Shown in pieces: positions 21,055 through 29,650 of a DNA stretch of 38,727 nt. The stretch comes from Thermococcus sp. (lineage in GTDB: Archaea; Methanobacteriota_B; Thermococci; Thermococcales; Thermococcaceae): NCBI GenBank assembly GCA_027075325.1, contig JALTBN010000014.1, positions 1 to 38,727 on the forward strand. Direction: 5' to 3'. The notes under the pieces are model-generated. The model saw nothing but the letters and a program-made list of their open reading frames with translations, did no database searches and was not told the origin of the DNA. A program made the position numbers and the translations under genes. The first letter of the stretch is position 1, and each line of letters starts with the position of its first letter.

Positions 21055-21876
21055 GTGGGGGATGTCGCAGTACTTGGTGCCGGTTTAACCGGATTAGTGG
21101 CTGCATACTTGCTAGACGCTGAGCTGATTGGACCTAAGAATCCCCCACAGCCATGGGCGCCAATATGGCTCTGGGATAGCAGAAGTAGTGAAGAGTTCAT
21201 TCAGCAACTATTCGGGTGTTTTGATGATGTGCCATCATCGAGAGCAGAGATCTGCTTTGTATACCAGGGAGAGCTGATACCGCACGAAGTTGGCAGAGAT
21301 CGATATTCCAGGAAAGTTTACGGAGAACCAAAGGAAGATGCTGGATGCAAGGGTAAAGATAACTTCTGGTACATCAAGTTTCCAGTGCCTGTGCTGGCAT
21401 CTGTCTTGCAGAGCAAAGTGCCAATATTGGAGGATAGAGTAGTAGCAGTAGACACCGAGAAAAATATAGTGACGACGGAGAATCACGGTAAGAAGGAGTA
21501 TGCCGAGATATATTCTACAATACCACTGAACATAATGCTTGGTTTAACAGGATACAGTTACTTGGACTTGGGTATAGAAAAACCGATGTATAAGTTACTG
21601 TACTACGAAGTAGATTATTCACCACCATTCCAGATAGCATCTTGCTTCAACATAACCTACGTGTGCGACCCTTCACCTACTACAAGAATATTTGACATGC
21701 AAAACTACTATGTTATCGAAACCACTGAGCAGACTACGCTTGGTTCAGCACCCAAGATACTCAATAAGATAGATCTAAAGAAGATAGATGATGTGAAGTT
21801 GATAGGGCGTTATGCAAGGTGGAACCCTGATATACTCCTGCACAATGTCATAGAAGAGTTAATGAGAGCGAGGTGA
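21055..21876 (+). CDS. FAD-dependent oxidoreductase-like protein
   Basis: 273 residues, start GTG 21055 after GGAGGTGAGCTAA. The dinucleotide fold is at the N-terminus: VAVLGAGLTGLVAAYLL (GxGxxG, residues 4-20). The C-terminal LIGRYARWNPDILLHNVIEE resembles the end of phage-encoded amine-oxidase or UDP-galactopyranose-mutase-like flavoproteins, where a Gly-Arg pair contacts FAD. The middle is shorter than cellular members. Substrate unknown. Position among nucleotide genes allows a role in base modification; a lipid or sugar substrate is also possible. Confidence 0.7.
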   Translation: MGDVAVLGAGLTGLVAAYLLDAELIGPKNPPQPWAPIWLWDSRSSEEFIQQLFGCFDDVPSSRAEICFVYQGELIPHEVGRDRYSRKVYGEPKEDAGCKGKDNFWYIKFPVPVLASVLQSKVPILEDRVVAVDTEKNIVTTENHGKKEYAEIYSTIPLNIMLGLTGYSYLDLGIEKPMYKLLYYEVDYSPPFQIASCFNITYVCDPSPTTRIFDMQNYYVIETTEQTTLGSAPKILNKIDLKKIDDVKLIGRYARWNPDILLHNVIEELMRAR

Positions 21877-21880
21877 TTGT

Positions 21881-22774
21881 ATGGATAGGTTGAGTGAAAT
21901 GTTCCAGGAGCAAGCAAAGTTCACCTCTCTTTTTATTACTGGAAAGGACAAGAAAGAGAGAGTACAGTATGTGAAAGAAATGTTACTTCACTTGGTTGCA
22001 GAGATAGACGAAATACTTAATGCTGTTGGTAACTGGAAGCACCACAGGAAGTTCAGTGGAGTAGGCGCAGACAAGTACACTATAACAGAGGAGATAGTGG
22101 ATGCATTCAAATACTTATTGAATGTCGCTCTGACAATGAACATCACTCCAGATGAATTCTACGAAGCATTCATGAATAAAACCAAGGTAGTGTGGTACAG
22201 GTATTATCTTGAGAGATTTGCAGAGCACCACAGAGATAAGGAAGTCGTAATAGTTGATATTGATGGCGTACTTAACGACTATCCATACACCATGTTGGAG
22301 TACATCAAGCAGGAGACTGGTATAGAGTTTGATACACTCGCTGAAGCTAAGAGGGATCTGGAGAACTATCAAGATATAAAGGAAAAATACTACAGGGAAG
22401 TGGAAATGAGCATGCCTATATCTGAAAGTGCAGCAGAAGTGATAGAACACTTGGCCAGGAAGTACGTTCTCGTAATATTCACTACGAGACCGAGAAAGAG
22501 GTTCGGTGAGATAGAACGCAGAACTATAGAACAACTGGAAAGGGCAGGTATACACTACACCCTGCTGCACTTCACGGAAGACAAAGCAAAAGATATTAAA
22601 ATGTTTAAGAAGGTGAAGTTTGTAATTGAAGACGACCCAGTTACGGCGCTTAAAATAGCAGACGAGGGAATAAAAGTATACTGGATTAAGAGAAATGAAA
22701 AAATTAATATATCTCATCCACTTATAGTCCAAATAGAAGACATAAGAGAGGTGTTAGAGCATGAGAGAAGATGA
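21881..22774 (+). CDS. All-alpha NTP pyrophosphatase (dUTPase/dCTPase-type) fused to HAD phosphatase
   Basis: 297 residues. Residues about 1-110 fit the dimeric all-alpha NTP-pyrophosphatase family (T4 dCTPase/dUTPase, MazG): EIDE (41-44) and EIVD (71-74) supply the metal-binding ExxE/ExxD pairs. Residues about 120-297 are a HAD phosphatase: VIVDIDGVLN (DxD nucleophile, about 126-128), VIFTTRP, and the acidic FVIEDDP. Thus one protein can turn dUTP or dCTP to the monophosphate and may further dephosphorylate a product. It precedes ThyX with overlapping frames, consistent with supplying dUMP. Confidence 0.85.
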   Translation: MDRLSEMFQEQAKFTSLFITGKDKKERVQYVKEMLLHLVAEIDEILNAVGNWKHHRKFSGVGADKYTITEEIVDAFKYLLNVALTMNITPDEFYEAFMNKTKVVWYRYYLERFAEHHRDKEVVIVDIDGVLNDYPYTMLEYIKQETGIEFDTLAEAKRDLENYQDIKEKYYREVEMSMPISESAAEVIEHLARKYVLVIFTTRPRKRFGEIERRTIEQLERAGIHYTLLHFTEDKAKDIKMFKKVKFVIEDDPVTALKIADEGIKVYWIKRNEKINISHPLIVQIEDIREVLEHERR

Positions 22775-23780
22775 GATTCGGGAAATAGTGGATCTTGTGA
22801 GCGGGAAGTTGAGTGAAGAGATGAAGGCGAGCTGGCCGAAGTACATAGACAATTTGAGGGAAGTGATGTGTACACTTCCAGAGAGACAGGGTCAGAGAGA
22901 AGACAAAATATACTACGGTACTAGACACATCAAAGTCGAGCTAGTAGATTACCCTGAGAACCCATACAGAGCAATATACGACATGGTTACATCCACTTGG
23001 GGCAATAGAAAAGAGTGGTGGGACAAATGGGGTAAGACTACAGTTAAGGGCAGGGTACTCGTAGTGTTATCTGCACTATCCAGACAGACACTTCCACAGT
23101 GCTTGGAATGTGCATCCTTTACGTTCAAGATACAGGGTCTTTCTAGAGCTGCATACGACCAGCTTGCTAGACACAGACACGCTGGCATTGGTTCAGTGGG
23201 TAGCAGAGATAACAATCACCTTGATGCAGCACTGATAGTTCCAAATACTCTCAAAAAGTTCAGTGAAGACATAGAAAAGTGGTGGAAGATCACCAAAGAC
23301 CTCTATGAGAAAATAGTAACTAGTGGACAAAACACATGGCAGTGCGCGAGGTTCATTCTACCCCATGGAATGGAATGGAGATTCACGTGGTGTCTCAACT
23401 ACAGAGGCTTGCAGGATATGATGGCACAGAGGCTACCATTCCACGAACAATTCGATACAGTGGCGACTGCTTGGCTCATGTGGAAGAGATTACACGAGAA
23501 GTTCCCACTGCTGGCAGCATTCTGCAGACCAGTATGTGACTGGGCACGTAAGTGCGTATATTCCAAAGCTTACAGCATGAGCGAACTCTTCAGCTGCCTG
23601 TTCAAACCGTGTGGCAGATGGCCTACTGGCGGTGATTACACTTACGCTGAATTCAACGAAGCTTGCACACACATCACTGAGTTAGAGAGAGAGCTTGGCT
23701 TCCACATTCCAAGGCCGCACGAATGGGATGATATAGTGGTTGAAGCTATAAAGAAAGATCTGAAATACTTCGAGGAGTGA
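22761..23780 (+). CDS. thyX: Flavin-dependent thymidylate synthase ThyX
   Basis: 339 residues, longer than the usual about 220-260. It has the ThyX signature region QLARHRHAGIGSVGSRDN (about residues 131-148) and preceding FKIQGLSRAAYDQLARHRH. The canonical motif is RHRx7S; here Ser falls after eight residues (or five), a deviation worth noting. A C-terminal RLPFHEQFDTVA and a Cys-rich segment (CRPVCDWARKC) are extra features. Reaction: dUMP to dTMP using methylene-folate and FADH2. Overlaps the upstream pyrophosphatase gene by 14 nt. Confidence 0.88.
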   Translation: MREDEIREIVDLVSGKLSEEMKASWPKYIDNLREVMCTLPERQGQREDKIYYGTRHIKVELVDYPENPYRAIYDMVTSTWGNRKEWWDKWGKTTVKGRVLVVLSALSRQTLPQCLECASFTFKIQGLSRAAYDQLARHRHAGIGSVGSRDNNHLDAALIVPNTLKKFSEDIEKWWKITKDLYEKIVTSGQNTWQCARFILPHGMEWRFTWCLNYRGLQDMMAQRLPFHEQFDTVATAWLMWKRLHEKFPLLAAFCRPVCDWARKCVYSKAYSMSELFSCLFKPCGRWPTGGDYTYAEFNEACTHITELERELGFHIPRPHEWDDIVVEAIKKDLKYFEE

Positions 23781-23785
23781 TGTGT

Positions 23786-24559
23786 ATGGTAGTTGATTTA
23801 TTTTCTCGGGAACTGAAGCTACTAGACAATGGTATACTTGACGACCCAGAATTCAAGAAGCCCAAGTCGTCAAAGATAGGTAACAGAGGTGATTCTATAC
23901 TAGATATAGTACCAAGAGGTTGGTTATTCTACGCGCAGTTCCTGAAAGAATTCTACATACTGCGCCAAATTAGAAAAGGTGATGTTGTAGTTGACATGGG
24001 ATGTGGGACTGCTGCACTGATGGAAAAGATCTACAGGAACGGCATAAAAGCTACTTACATTGGCATAGACTGCAGTTTACCAGCGCTGTCTAAGAGAGCT
24101 CACTTGTTAGAGAAGCGCGATACCTATGCACTGGTACGCGCCGATATTCTTGACACGCCACTTAAGGATGATGTAGCGGATGTGATAGTGCTATCTGAAG
24201 TAATAGAACACTTCTACCCAGAGTATCAAGAAGCAGTGATGTTAGAGTGCAGGAGAGTTGCAAAGCCAGGGTGCAAGCTAATATTAACTACCACCATATC
24301 GGGGGAGAAAAAGATTCCAGGGCATGTCGGTGAAATCAAGTACGAGGATGCGCTGGCTCTATTAGAGTCTACTGGTTGGAAGCCAATACAGAGCTTTGGA
24401 CTATACTCAGATGACACTAGTGTATGGAGTGATGCCGAGAGGGAAGTGTATGAGTCTTTACGCAAATTCTACCCACCACAGTTCCTGAAAGCATTGTTGT
24501 GTCTGAATTACCCCGAAAGCTCTAGAAGCTACATGATTGAAGCGGAGGTGGAGAAATGA
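23786..24559 (+). CDS. SAM-dependent methyltransferase, class I (260 aa)
   Basis: Motif I is VVVDMGCGTAALMEKI (about residues 66-81), motif II YIGIDCS, a post-motif DVIVLSEVIEHF, and a GCKLILTTTIS strand, typical of the UbiE/SAM_11-like group that methylates small molecules or lipids. I start at ATG 23786 because GAGGAGTG lies 6 nt before it; ATG 23780 and GTG 23777 are in frame. It lies between ThyX and the ThyA-like gene. Substrate could be a nucleotide, lipid or quinone. Confidence 0.85.
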   Translation: MVVDLFSRELKLLDNGILDDPEFKKPKSSKIGNRGDSILDIVPRGWLFYAQFLKEFYILRQIRKGDVVVDMGCGTAALMEKIYRNGIKATYIGIDCSLPALSKRAHLLEKRDTYALVRADILDTPLKDDVADVIVLSEVIEHFYPEYQEAVMLECRRVAKPGCKLILTTTISGEKKIPGHVGEIKYEDALALLESTGWKPIQSFGLYSDDTSVWSDAEREVYESLRKFYPPQFLKALLCLNYPESSRSYMIEAEVEK

Positions 24560-25224
24560 AGCAGCTCAAAGCAGCCATAGCTGAAGCGCTTACAGAGTAC
24601 AAGTGGAAAGAAGTAATAGTAAGAGGGGTGAGATGGGTAGAGACTCTGAGTTTCCAAGTCACAATGAAGCTACCAACAGAAGCAGAAATATTCAGGGTGT
24701 ACAAAGAAGCAGATGAGTACATTGCCAGAGCTAGAACCGAGTATATCAGAAGTACAATAGATGTGTGTTGTGCAGCACCTATATGCAGAGGAGAAGATAT
24801 GAACACCAGGCGTATGGTAGTCACAAACTTCGACTGGTACTGGCATGAACACCCGTGGTGTGTCATAGCAGTACAGGCAATGTACAGGTTCCCAGACATG
24901 CATTACTTTTTAATTCTCAGATCTAGCAACTTGTACAGAGCACTACCATACGACTTGCATGCAGTTGCTTATGGATTTGCACCGGAAGTCAAGAAGCTGT
25001 ATGATGAGATGTTCAACGTTAAAGCTCCAGCAAATGAGATACTCCACATCTATGCAACCAACGCACACGTGCTTAAAGAAGACTGGGATAAACTTACACA
25101 GACATTCAATGTGAAAGATCTGTCATACGAACCCCTTCCCACTGAGAAAAAGGAAAAGAAGCTGAAGCTGAGACTACGCGCTATAGGTGATAAAAGTGAA
25201 AATACTGGACGCGCGGTGGATTAA
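24556..25224 (+). CDS. Diverged ThyA-fold protein, predicted dCMP hydroxymethylase
   Basis: 222 residues with the thymidylate-synthase fold pattern: catalytic Cys in HPWCVIAVQ (C102), phosphate-binding Arg in LRSSN (R122), and HIYATNAHVL near 164-173. Aligned without gaps to bacterial ThyA (RSxD...PFN), Asp133 in LPYDLHA replaces the conserved Asn that selects dUMP. The same Asn-to-Asp change defines T4-type dCMP hydroxymethylases. The RSxD Asp is Asn125 here. With a separate ThyX in the genome, a second dTMP synthase is unlikely. Prediction: makes 5-hydroxymethyl-dCMP. Overlaps the polymerase gene by 29 nt. Confidence 0.65.
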   Translation: MKQLKAAIAEALTEYKWKEVIVRGVRWVETLSFQVTMKLPTEAEIFRVYKEADEYIARARTEYIRSTIDVCCAAPICRGEDMNTRRMVVTNFDWYWHEHPWCVIAVQAMYRFPDMHYFLILRSSNLYRALPYDLHAVAYGFAPEVKKLYDEMFNVKAPANEILHIYATNAHVLKEDWDKLTQTFNVKDLSYEPLPTEKKEKKLKLRLRAIGDKSENTGRAVD

Positions 25225-27436
25225 AGAGGAAGACGAGCTAGAGCTGCAAGTGATCAAACACAACAAGAAAGTAGTGACAGTAGATCCTAAGATTAAACCA
25301 TATTTTTTTATTAGACTGAGAGATTATCCTACAGTGAAACACTACTTGTACAGATATGAAGTAGAGAGAGTAGATGCAGAAAGTGTAGATGGAGATTCAC
25401 TGGTAAAGATATCAGTAGACTTCCCAACCCAAGTCAAGTATCTGAGAGATAAACTGGAAGCTCACCAATGTAAAACTTATGAGAGCGACATACCTTTCGT
25501 AAAGAGATGGATGATTGACCTTGGCATCACTCATGGAGACTTTAAAAATAGGGCGTACGTAGACATAGAAGTAGACGCAAGATCAGGGTTCCCCAATCCA
25601 GAAGAAGCAAAAGCTAGAATTATATCCATCTCTGTAGTTTTCAGCGACGGTGAAGAATACTTCATATCTAAGTCTGACGAAGTAGCCATGCTCCAGGAAT
25701 TCTGGGATCTAATGATGGATAAAGCAGAGATGGTAACTGGGTGGAACCTGAGGAGATTCGACTGGCCATACTTAGTCAATCGGAGTAAGCTCTTACTTGG
25801 TGGGGTGCCATTCACTGGAGTACAAGAGTTAGATGCAATGTTCAACTTTCAGAAGATAGTTCGATGGAATGCTCCAGGGTTAGGGATGAAGTTAGATGAC
25901 ATAGCTTATCACTTCCTCGGCTTCAGGAAGTTAGATGATTTTGAGCACAAGGATGGAATGATTGCGCTGTGGAACAGCTTCCAGGGAGACAAAAAGTTGC
26001 TGTATGAGTACAACATGAGGGACGCTAAATTGGTAGCGATGCTAGACGAAGTATTGCACTTATCAGACCCGTACATTGAGATATCTAAGGAATTCCCCAT
26101 CATGCTCAGAGACACTGGGTACGTATCAGATCTAATAGAAGCACTGGTACTAGAGACGGCGCAAGAAGTCCAACCAAGGGTAGTATTCCCGAGAAAAGAG
26201 CCTCACAAAGCTACTATTATAGGTGCAATTACCAAGAAACCGGTTGTGGGCATACACAGATCTGTAGCAGTGCTGGACTTCAAGAGCATGTATAATTCCA
26301 TAATACAAGCATTCCACATTTCACCAGAGCTAATGAAAAGGTACACCAAGTTCAACCCAACACCAGACTGGAACAGCTGGGGAGATGGCATAAGGTTTAT
26401 CCGTGGATATGTAGAGTTCGTACATAGGTACTCGAGAGAGCCAATATTTGAGCGCTTTCTCAAGAAAGTGGAGAAAAAAAGAGAGTATGCTAAGAAGATG
26501 AGGAATAAGTACGATGAGAAAGATCCAGAGTTCATAAGGTGGCAGTTAGCACAGTTTGGTTTTAAACTCATTCTTGTTAGTGCGTATGGTGCTACAGGAT
26601 ACAGTGGTGCAAGATACTTCAATGAAGCTACTGCTAATGCAATAACTTTCTGTGGTAGATGGATCATAAGTACGGGAATGCAGATAGCAGAGGACATGGG
26701 ATACGAAGTGCTCTATGGTGATACAGATTCGTTTTTCCTGAAAAAGGAAGGTACTACACCAAATGAGATGGCTGAAGTCATAGATCTGCTAGCTATGAAG
26801 ATACAAGATGGTATAAGAGTGAAAGCTCTAGAGACATTCAAGTATGTAGACGTCGATAAACTACAATTAGACCCCAAGTGCATTTATGAAACGTTGCTGT
26901 TGACTAAAGCAAAGAAAGTGTACTGGGGCAAGATAGTGTGGGAAGAGGGACATTTCGTAGAGAAAAAAGATGTCAAAGGTGCACCGATGAAAAGGTCAGA
27001 CTCTTTCGAACTTCTAAGGAAAGTACAAGACGAGCTCACAGATTTGTTCTTCGATTTCGCAGATAAGGATAAGTCAGTCATACTGGAAGTGATCAGGAGC
27101 TACGAGAACAGACTTCGGGAAGAGTTATTTTCTGGCAAATACGACGATTTATTGATAATGAGAAAGCAAGTTCGTGGTAATCTGGAAGATTATTCTGTAA
27201 ATCAGCCACACGTCAGAGTGGCGAGGAAGCTACAAGAGATGGGAGCATACAGACCAGGTGACGCGGTAAGGTGGATCGTGGTTAGAGAAGGAAATGAAGA
27301 GCCAGTAATAGGAGATAAAATTCCAAAGCCAACGCCGTCGGGGTACGCATACTACTGGAAGAGAATAAAGGACTGCATAAAAAGGATGCTGGAAGCTTTA
27401 GCAACAAAAGAGGTGACTCTGTATGACTTCATGTGA
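25196..27436 (+). CDS. polB: Family B DNA polymerase with proofreading exonuclease
   Basis: About 746 residues. Exo I YVDIEVD (about 122-128), Exo II TGWNLRRFDWPYL (about 182-194), Exo III YNMRDAKLV (about 274-283). Polymerase motif A VLDFKSMYNSI (about 361-371), B KLILVSAYGATGYSG (about 459-473), C YGDTDSF (about 509-515). All catalytic aspartates are present. Motif A has SMYNSI instead of the usual SLYPSI. Start GTG 25196 is chosen because AGGTG lies 6 nt before; GTG 25187 is also in frame. It is the replicative polymerase of this element. Confidence 0.95.
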   Translation: MKILDARWIKEEDELELQVIKHNKKVVTVDPKIKPYFFIRLRDYPTVKHYLYRYEVERVDAESVDGDSLVKISVDFPTQVKYLRDKLEAHQCKTYESDIPFVKRWMIDLGITHGDFKNRAYVDIEVDARSGFPNPEEAKARIISISVVFSDGEEYFISKSDEVAMLQEFWDLMMDKAEMVTGWNLRRFDWPYLVNRSKLLLGGVPFTGVQELDAMFNFQKIVRWNAPGLGMKLDDIAYHFLGFRKLDDFEHKDGMIALWNSFQGDKKLLYEYNMRDAKLVAMLDEVLHLSDPYIEISKEFPIMLRDTGYVSDLIEALVLETAQEVQPRVVFPRKEPHKATIIGAITKKPVVGIHRSVAVLDFKSMYNSIIQAFHISPELMKRYTKFNPTPDWNSWGDGIRFIRGYVEFVHRYSREPIFERFLKKVEKKREYAKKMRNKYDEKDPEFIRWQLAQFGFKLILVSAYGATGYSGARYFNEATANAITFCGRWIISTGMQIAEDMGYEVLYGDTDSFFLKKEGTTPNEMAEVIDLLAMKIQDGIRVKALETFKYVDVDKLQLDPKCIYETLLLTKAKKVYWGKIVWEEGHFVEKKDVKGAPMKRSDSFELLRKVQDELTDLFFDFADKDKSVILEVIRSYENRLREELFSGKYDDLLIMRKQVRGNLEDYSVNQPHVRVARKLQEMGAYRPGDAVRWIVVREGNEEPVIGDKIPKPTPSGYAYYWKRIKDCIKRMLEALATKEVTLYDFM

Positions 27437-28367
27437 ATCATTCTGGTACAGGTTTCTGAAATTGAGAGAGTTGCCACTCCCAAGGGAAGTCACTAAGACC
27501 AGATTAGTAGTATCATCTTTCGATACCCTGTTGAAATATCTGAAAGCTCTTAACGGTCATAAGCATTGTTTTGTGTCAGTATACTCTTTAGCTCAGCAAC
27601 AGCTGCATGAATATGATGTGCTATTCTTTGAAACTGATGACCTTGAAAGCACTTTCGAAATAGATCGAGTTCTCACTGAGAATAAAATACACTTCGTGAA
27701 GTTTTTCTCTGGAAAGAAAGGATACCACTATTACGTGCCACTGATGTCAGTAAGTGTAGATAACTTCAGACGTTGCGCATTGAAACTTCTCAGGAAGCTT
27801 GGAATAGATCAATACTTAGACGATCACTGCACTGGGGATGTGAGGAGGATGGCGCGAATGCCATATACAGTGCACCCAGATACTGGACTCTACTCAGTAT
27901 ACGTGCCACCAATGTGCAAGGTAAACTTGGATGCAATGAAGCCAACTCCACCAGTGGAGATTCCATGGAAGCCTAATAGGATGCTTACAGTGACTTTGCT
28001 TGGATTATCTGCGGATGACTATAGGGAACAAATATACGGGCTTCTAGATGTAGTGAAAAAAGAGGAGTATTATCCAGAATGCATACTGCACCTGATAGAG
28101 AAAGCACATGAAACTAAATACCTATCACACGAAGAACGACTACACCTTGGCGCATACTTACTGAAGATCATGAGTATCAAAGATGCAGTGAAATTCTTTG
28201 AGTGTCTTGAAGACTTCGATGAGCGAGTTACTCTCTATCACTTAAATAAAATGAAAAACTCTTTCAGATGCTACACGTGCACGCGGGCAAAAGCCCTGGG
28301 TATATGTCCTATGAAAAATCAGAAAAGCTGCGTTTTCTACCCCTCTATAAACCTGTGGGTGAAGTAG
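27423..28367 (+). CDS. Archaeo-eukaryotic primase catalytic subunit-like protein
   Basis: 314 residues. Motifs of the AEP superfamily: DVLFFETDD (metal Asp residues, about 65-73), FFSGKKGYHYYVP (SGxxGxH, about 94-106), DVRRMARMPYTVHPDTGLYS (about 139-158). The C-terminus has CYTCTRAKALGICPMKNQKS followed by C, four cysteines suited to an Fe-S or Zn site, recalling the large primase subunit. ATG 27423 overlaps the polymerase end. Polymerase and primase are thus cotranslated. Confidence 0.88.
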   Translation: MTSCESFWYRFLKLRELPLPREVTKTRLVVSSFDTLLKYLKALNGHKHCFVSVYSLAQQQLHEYDVLFFETDDLESTFEIDRVLTENKIHFVKFFSGKKGYHYYVPLMSVSVDNFRRCALKLLRKLGIDQYLDDHCTGDVRRMARMPYTVHPDTGLYSVYVPPMCKVNLDAMKPTPPVEIPWKPNRMLTVTLLGLSADDYREQIYGLLDVVKKEEYYPECILHLIEKAHETKYLSHEERLHLGAYLLKIMSIKDAVKFFECLEDFDERVTLYHLNKMKNSFRCYTCTRAKALGICPMKNQKSCVFYPSINLWVK

Positions 28368-28380
28368 TAAAATATAAAAA
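28366..28380 (+). promoter_or_regulatory. Possible internal promoter before the RPA gene
   Basis: TAGTAAAATATAAAAATCC contains a TATA-like core, but lacks the GAAAA BRE of other promoters. A leader with GGAGGTAGGATAGG precedes ATG 28431. The 63-nt gap holds nothing else. Weak call. Confidence 0.35.
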
Positions 28381-28430
28381 TCCTAACGATAAAAGATAAA
28401 TTGGAGAATGGAAAGTGGAGGTAGGATAGG

Positions 28431-29360
28431 ATGAGTTATTATATAGAGAAGTATGGGCTGAACAAACAAGAAGTAGAAGCTTGGGGCAGAGAGCACTACC
28501 CAGAGTTTGCTGGCAACTTGAACCTGATAGCACAACTGTACTTGACGAAAGTGCTGGGAATAACACCAAAACCCCCGGTGCCACGAGAAAAAGTAGTTCC
28601 AGTGAGATCTGTTCATGAGGGAGACCGAACAGTGATCAGGGTGTTGGTTACTGCAAAGGTAGCAGAAAGATCTTACACAGGGTGTCCACACTGTAGGAGG
28701 AAGATAAATGGTAACGTGTGTCCTGGATGCGGAGTTGTTACACCAATCGAATATAAATGGCTGGTGTATCTAGCTGGTGATACCAGTGGAGAAATAATAG
28801 TGAGCTTCCCACCTGGAGTAGACGTGCCAGATGACTTGATAGGGAGAGTGATGTGGCTTGATGGTAGCTATAAGGGGGGAGAGTTCTTGGTTACTAACTT
28901 TGATTTCGATGAACCAAGAAAGCTACCAGCAGTTAGTACACCCGCACCAGCACAAGACCAGAGTAGCAACGTTAATATATCACCTACACCAACTAACACT
29001 CAAGAGCAGAGCCACCAGGACAACGCACACGCCAGCACGCCCTCCAGTGCGCGTAACTATTCTGAATCTGGTGGCTCTGCTCAAGAACCTACTACTACTG
29101 AAACCGAGGAGCCTGCTACACAGCAAGTTCAGGCTACTAATATTCCAGAGCAGACAGATCCAGTATGGCAGCAAGACAGAGAGAAGTTCATGTTACTCAT
29201 AAAATACTTCGGTGGCACAACTATATTGAGAGAGGAGTTTGAAACGTGGAAACAGAGAGTAGGTATTCAGACTCCAGACGAAGTGGCATTCCAGCGACTT
29301 GGGTTCGTTGAGACTGAAGAGGGTATAAAGATTCCAAAACTTCCGGGTGATGGGAGATGA
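28431..29360 (+). CDS. RPA/SSB-like single-strand DNA-binding protein with zinc ribbon
   Basis: 309 residues. An N-terminal small helical domain (about 1-45) is followed by an OB-fold-like region (about 60-165) with a zinc ribbon CPHCRRKINGNVCPGC (C85, C88, C97, C100) as in archaeal RPA subunits. A disordered Ser/Thr/Gln/Pro linker (about 165-240) leads to a C-terminal winged-helix-like domain (about 245-305), the layout of a partner-recruiting RPA32-type tail. Follows primase, consistent with a replisome operon. Confidence 0.8.
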   Translation: MSYYIEKYGLNKQEVEAWGREHYPEFAGNLNLIAQLYLTKVLGITPKPPVPREKVVPVRSVHEGDRTVIRVLVTAKVAERSYTGCPHCRRKINGNVCPGCGVVTPIEYKWLVYLAGDTSGEIIVSFPPGVDVPDDLIGRVMWLDGSYKGGEFLVTNFDFDEPRKLPAVSTPAPAQDQSSNVNISPTPTNTQEQSHQDNAHASTPSSARNYSESGGSAQEPTTTETEEPATQQVQATNIPEQTDPVWQQDREKFMLLIKYFGGTTILREEFETWKQRVGIQTPDEVAFQRLGFVETEEGIKIPKLPGDGR

Positions 29361-29650
29361 AGTTCGTGAAGTTTAGAGATAGGTGTTCTAATAGTTGCAG
29401 AGTAATGTGGGTAAACACTCAATACATACTCTACATCAGAGCACTGTCAGAAAATCCATTCACAAGTGAACCTGCAGTAGAGATAACTCTCAGATCGGGA
29501 GAGTACCCGGAGGTGAGAATGGTCACCTGCAAGACTGCAGATGAAGCAGAAAGGACTGCAGCAGAACTTGTAGAGAAAATACTACATTCGGGAGAGAACA
29601 TAATAGACTTGGATGCTATAATTAACAAGAGCGGGAGGGCTAAGAAATGA
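29357..29650 (+). CDS. Small hypothetical protein (97 aa)
   Basis: Starts by overlap with the RPA stop (GGTGATGGGAG before ATG). Beta-rich N-terminal part (RVMWVNTQYILYIRALS, PAVEITLRSG) then a helix (ADEAERTAAELVEKIL). The pattern resembles small FlbD-like/PH-like proteins, but I cannot assign it. Located between RPA and a Cas4-like nuclease, so probably a replication or repair accessory. Confidence 0.65.
   Translation: MKFVKFRDRCSNSCRVMWVNTQYILYIRALSENPFTSEPAVEITLRSGEYPEVRMVTCKTADEAERTAAELVEKILHSGENIIDLDAIINKSGRAKK

Noticed and set aside
22115..22732. 205-codon minus-strand frame
   Set aside because: Lies opposite the pyrophosphatase-HAD gene with clear motifs; composition is Phe/Tyr-rich as in a shadow frame.
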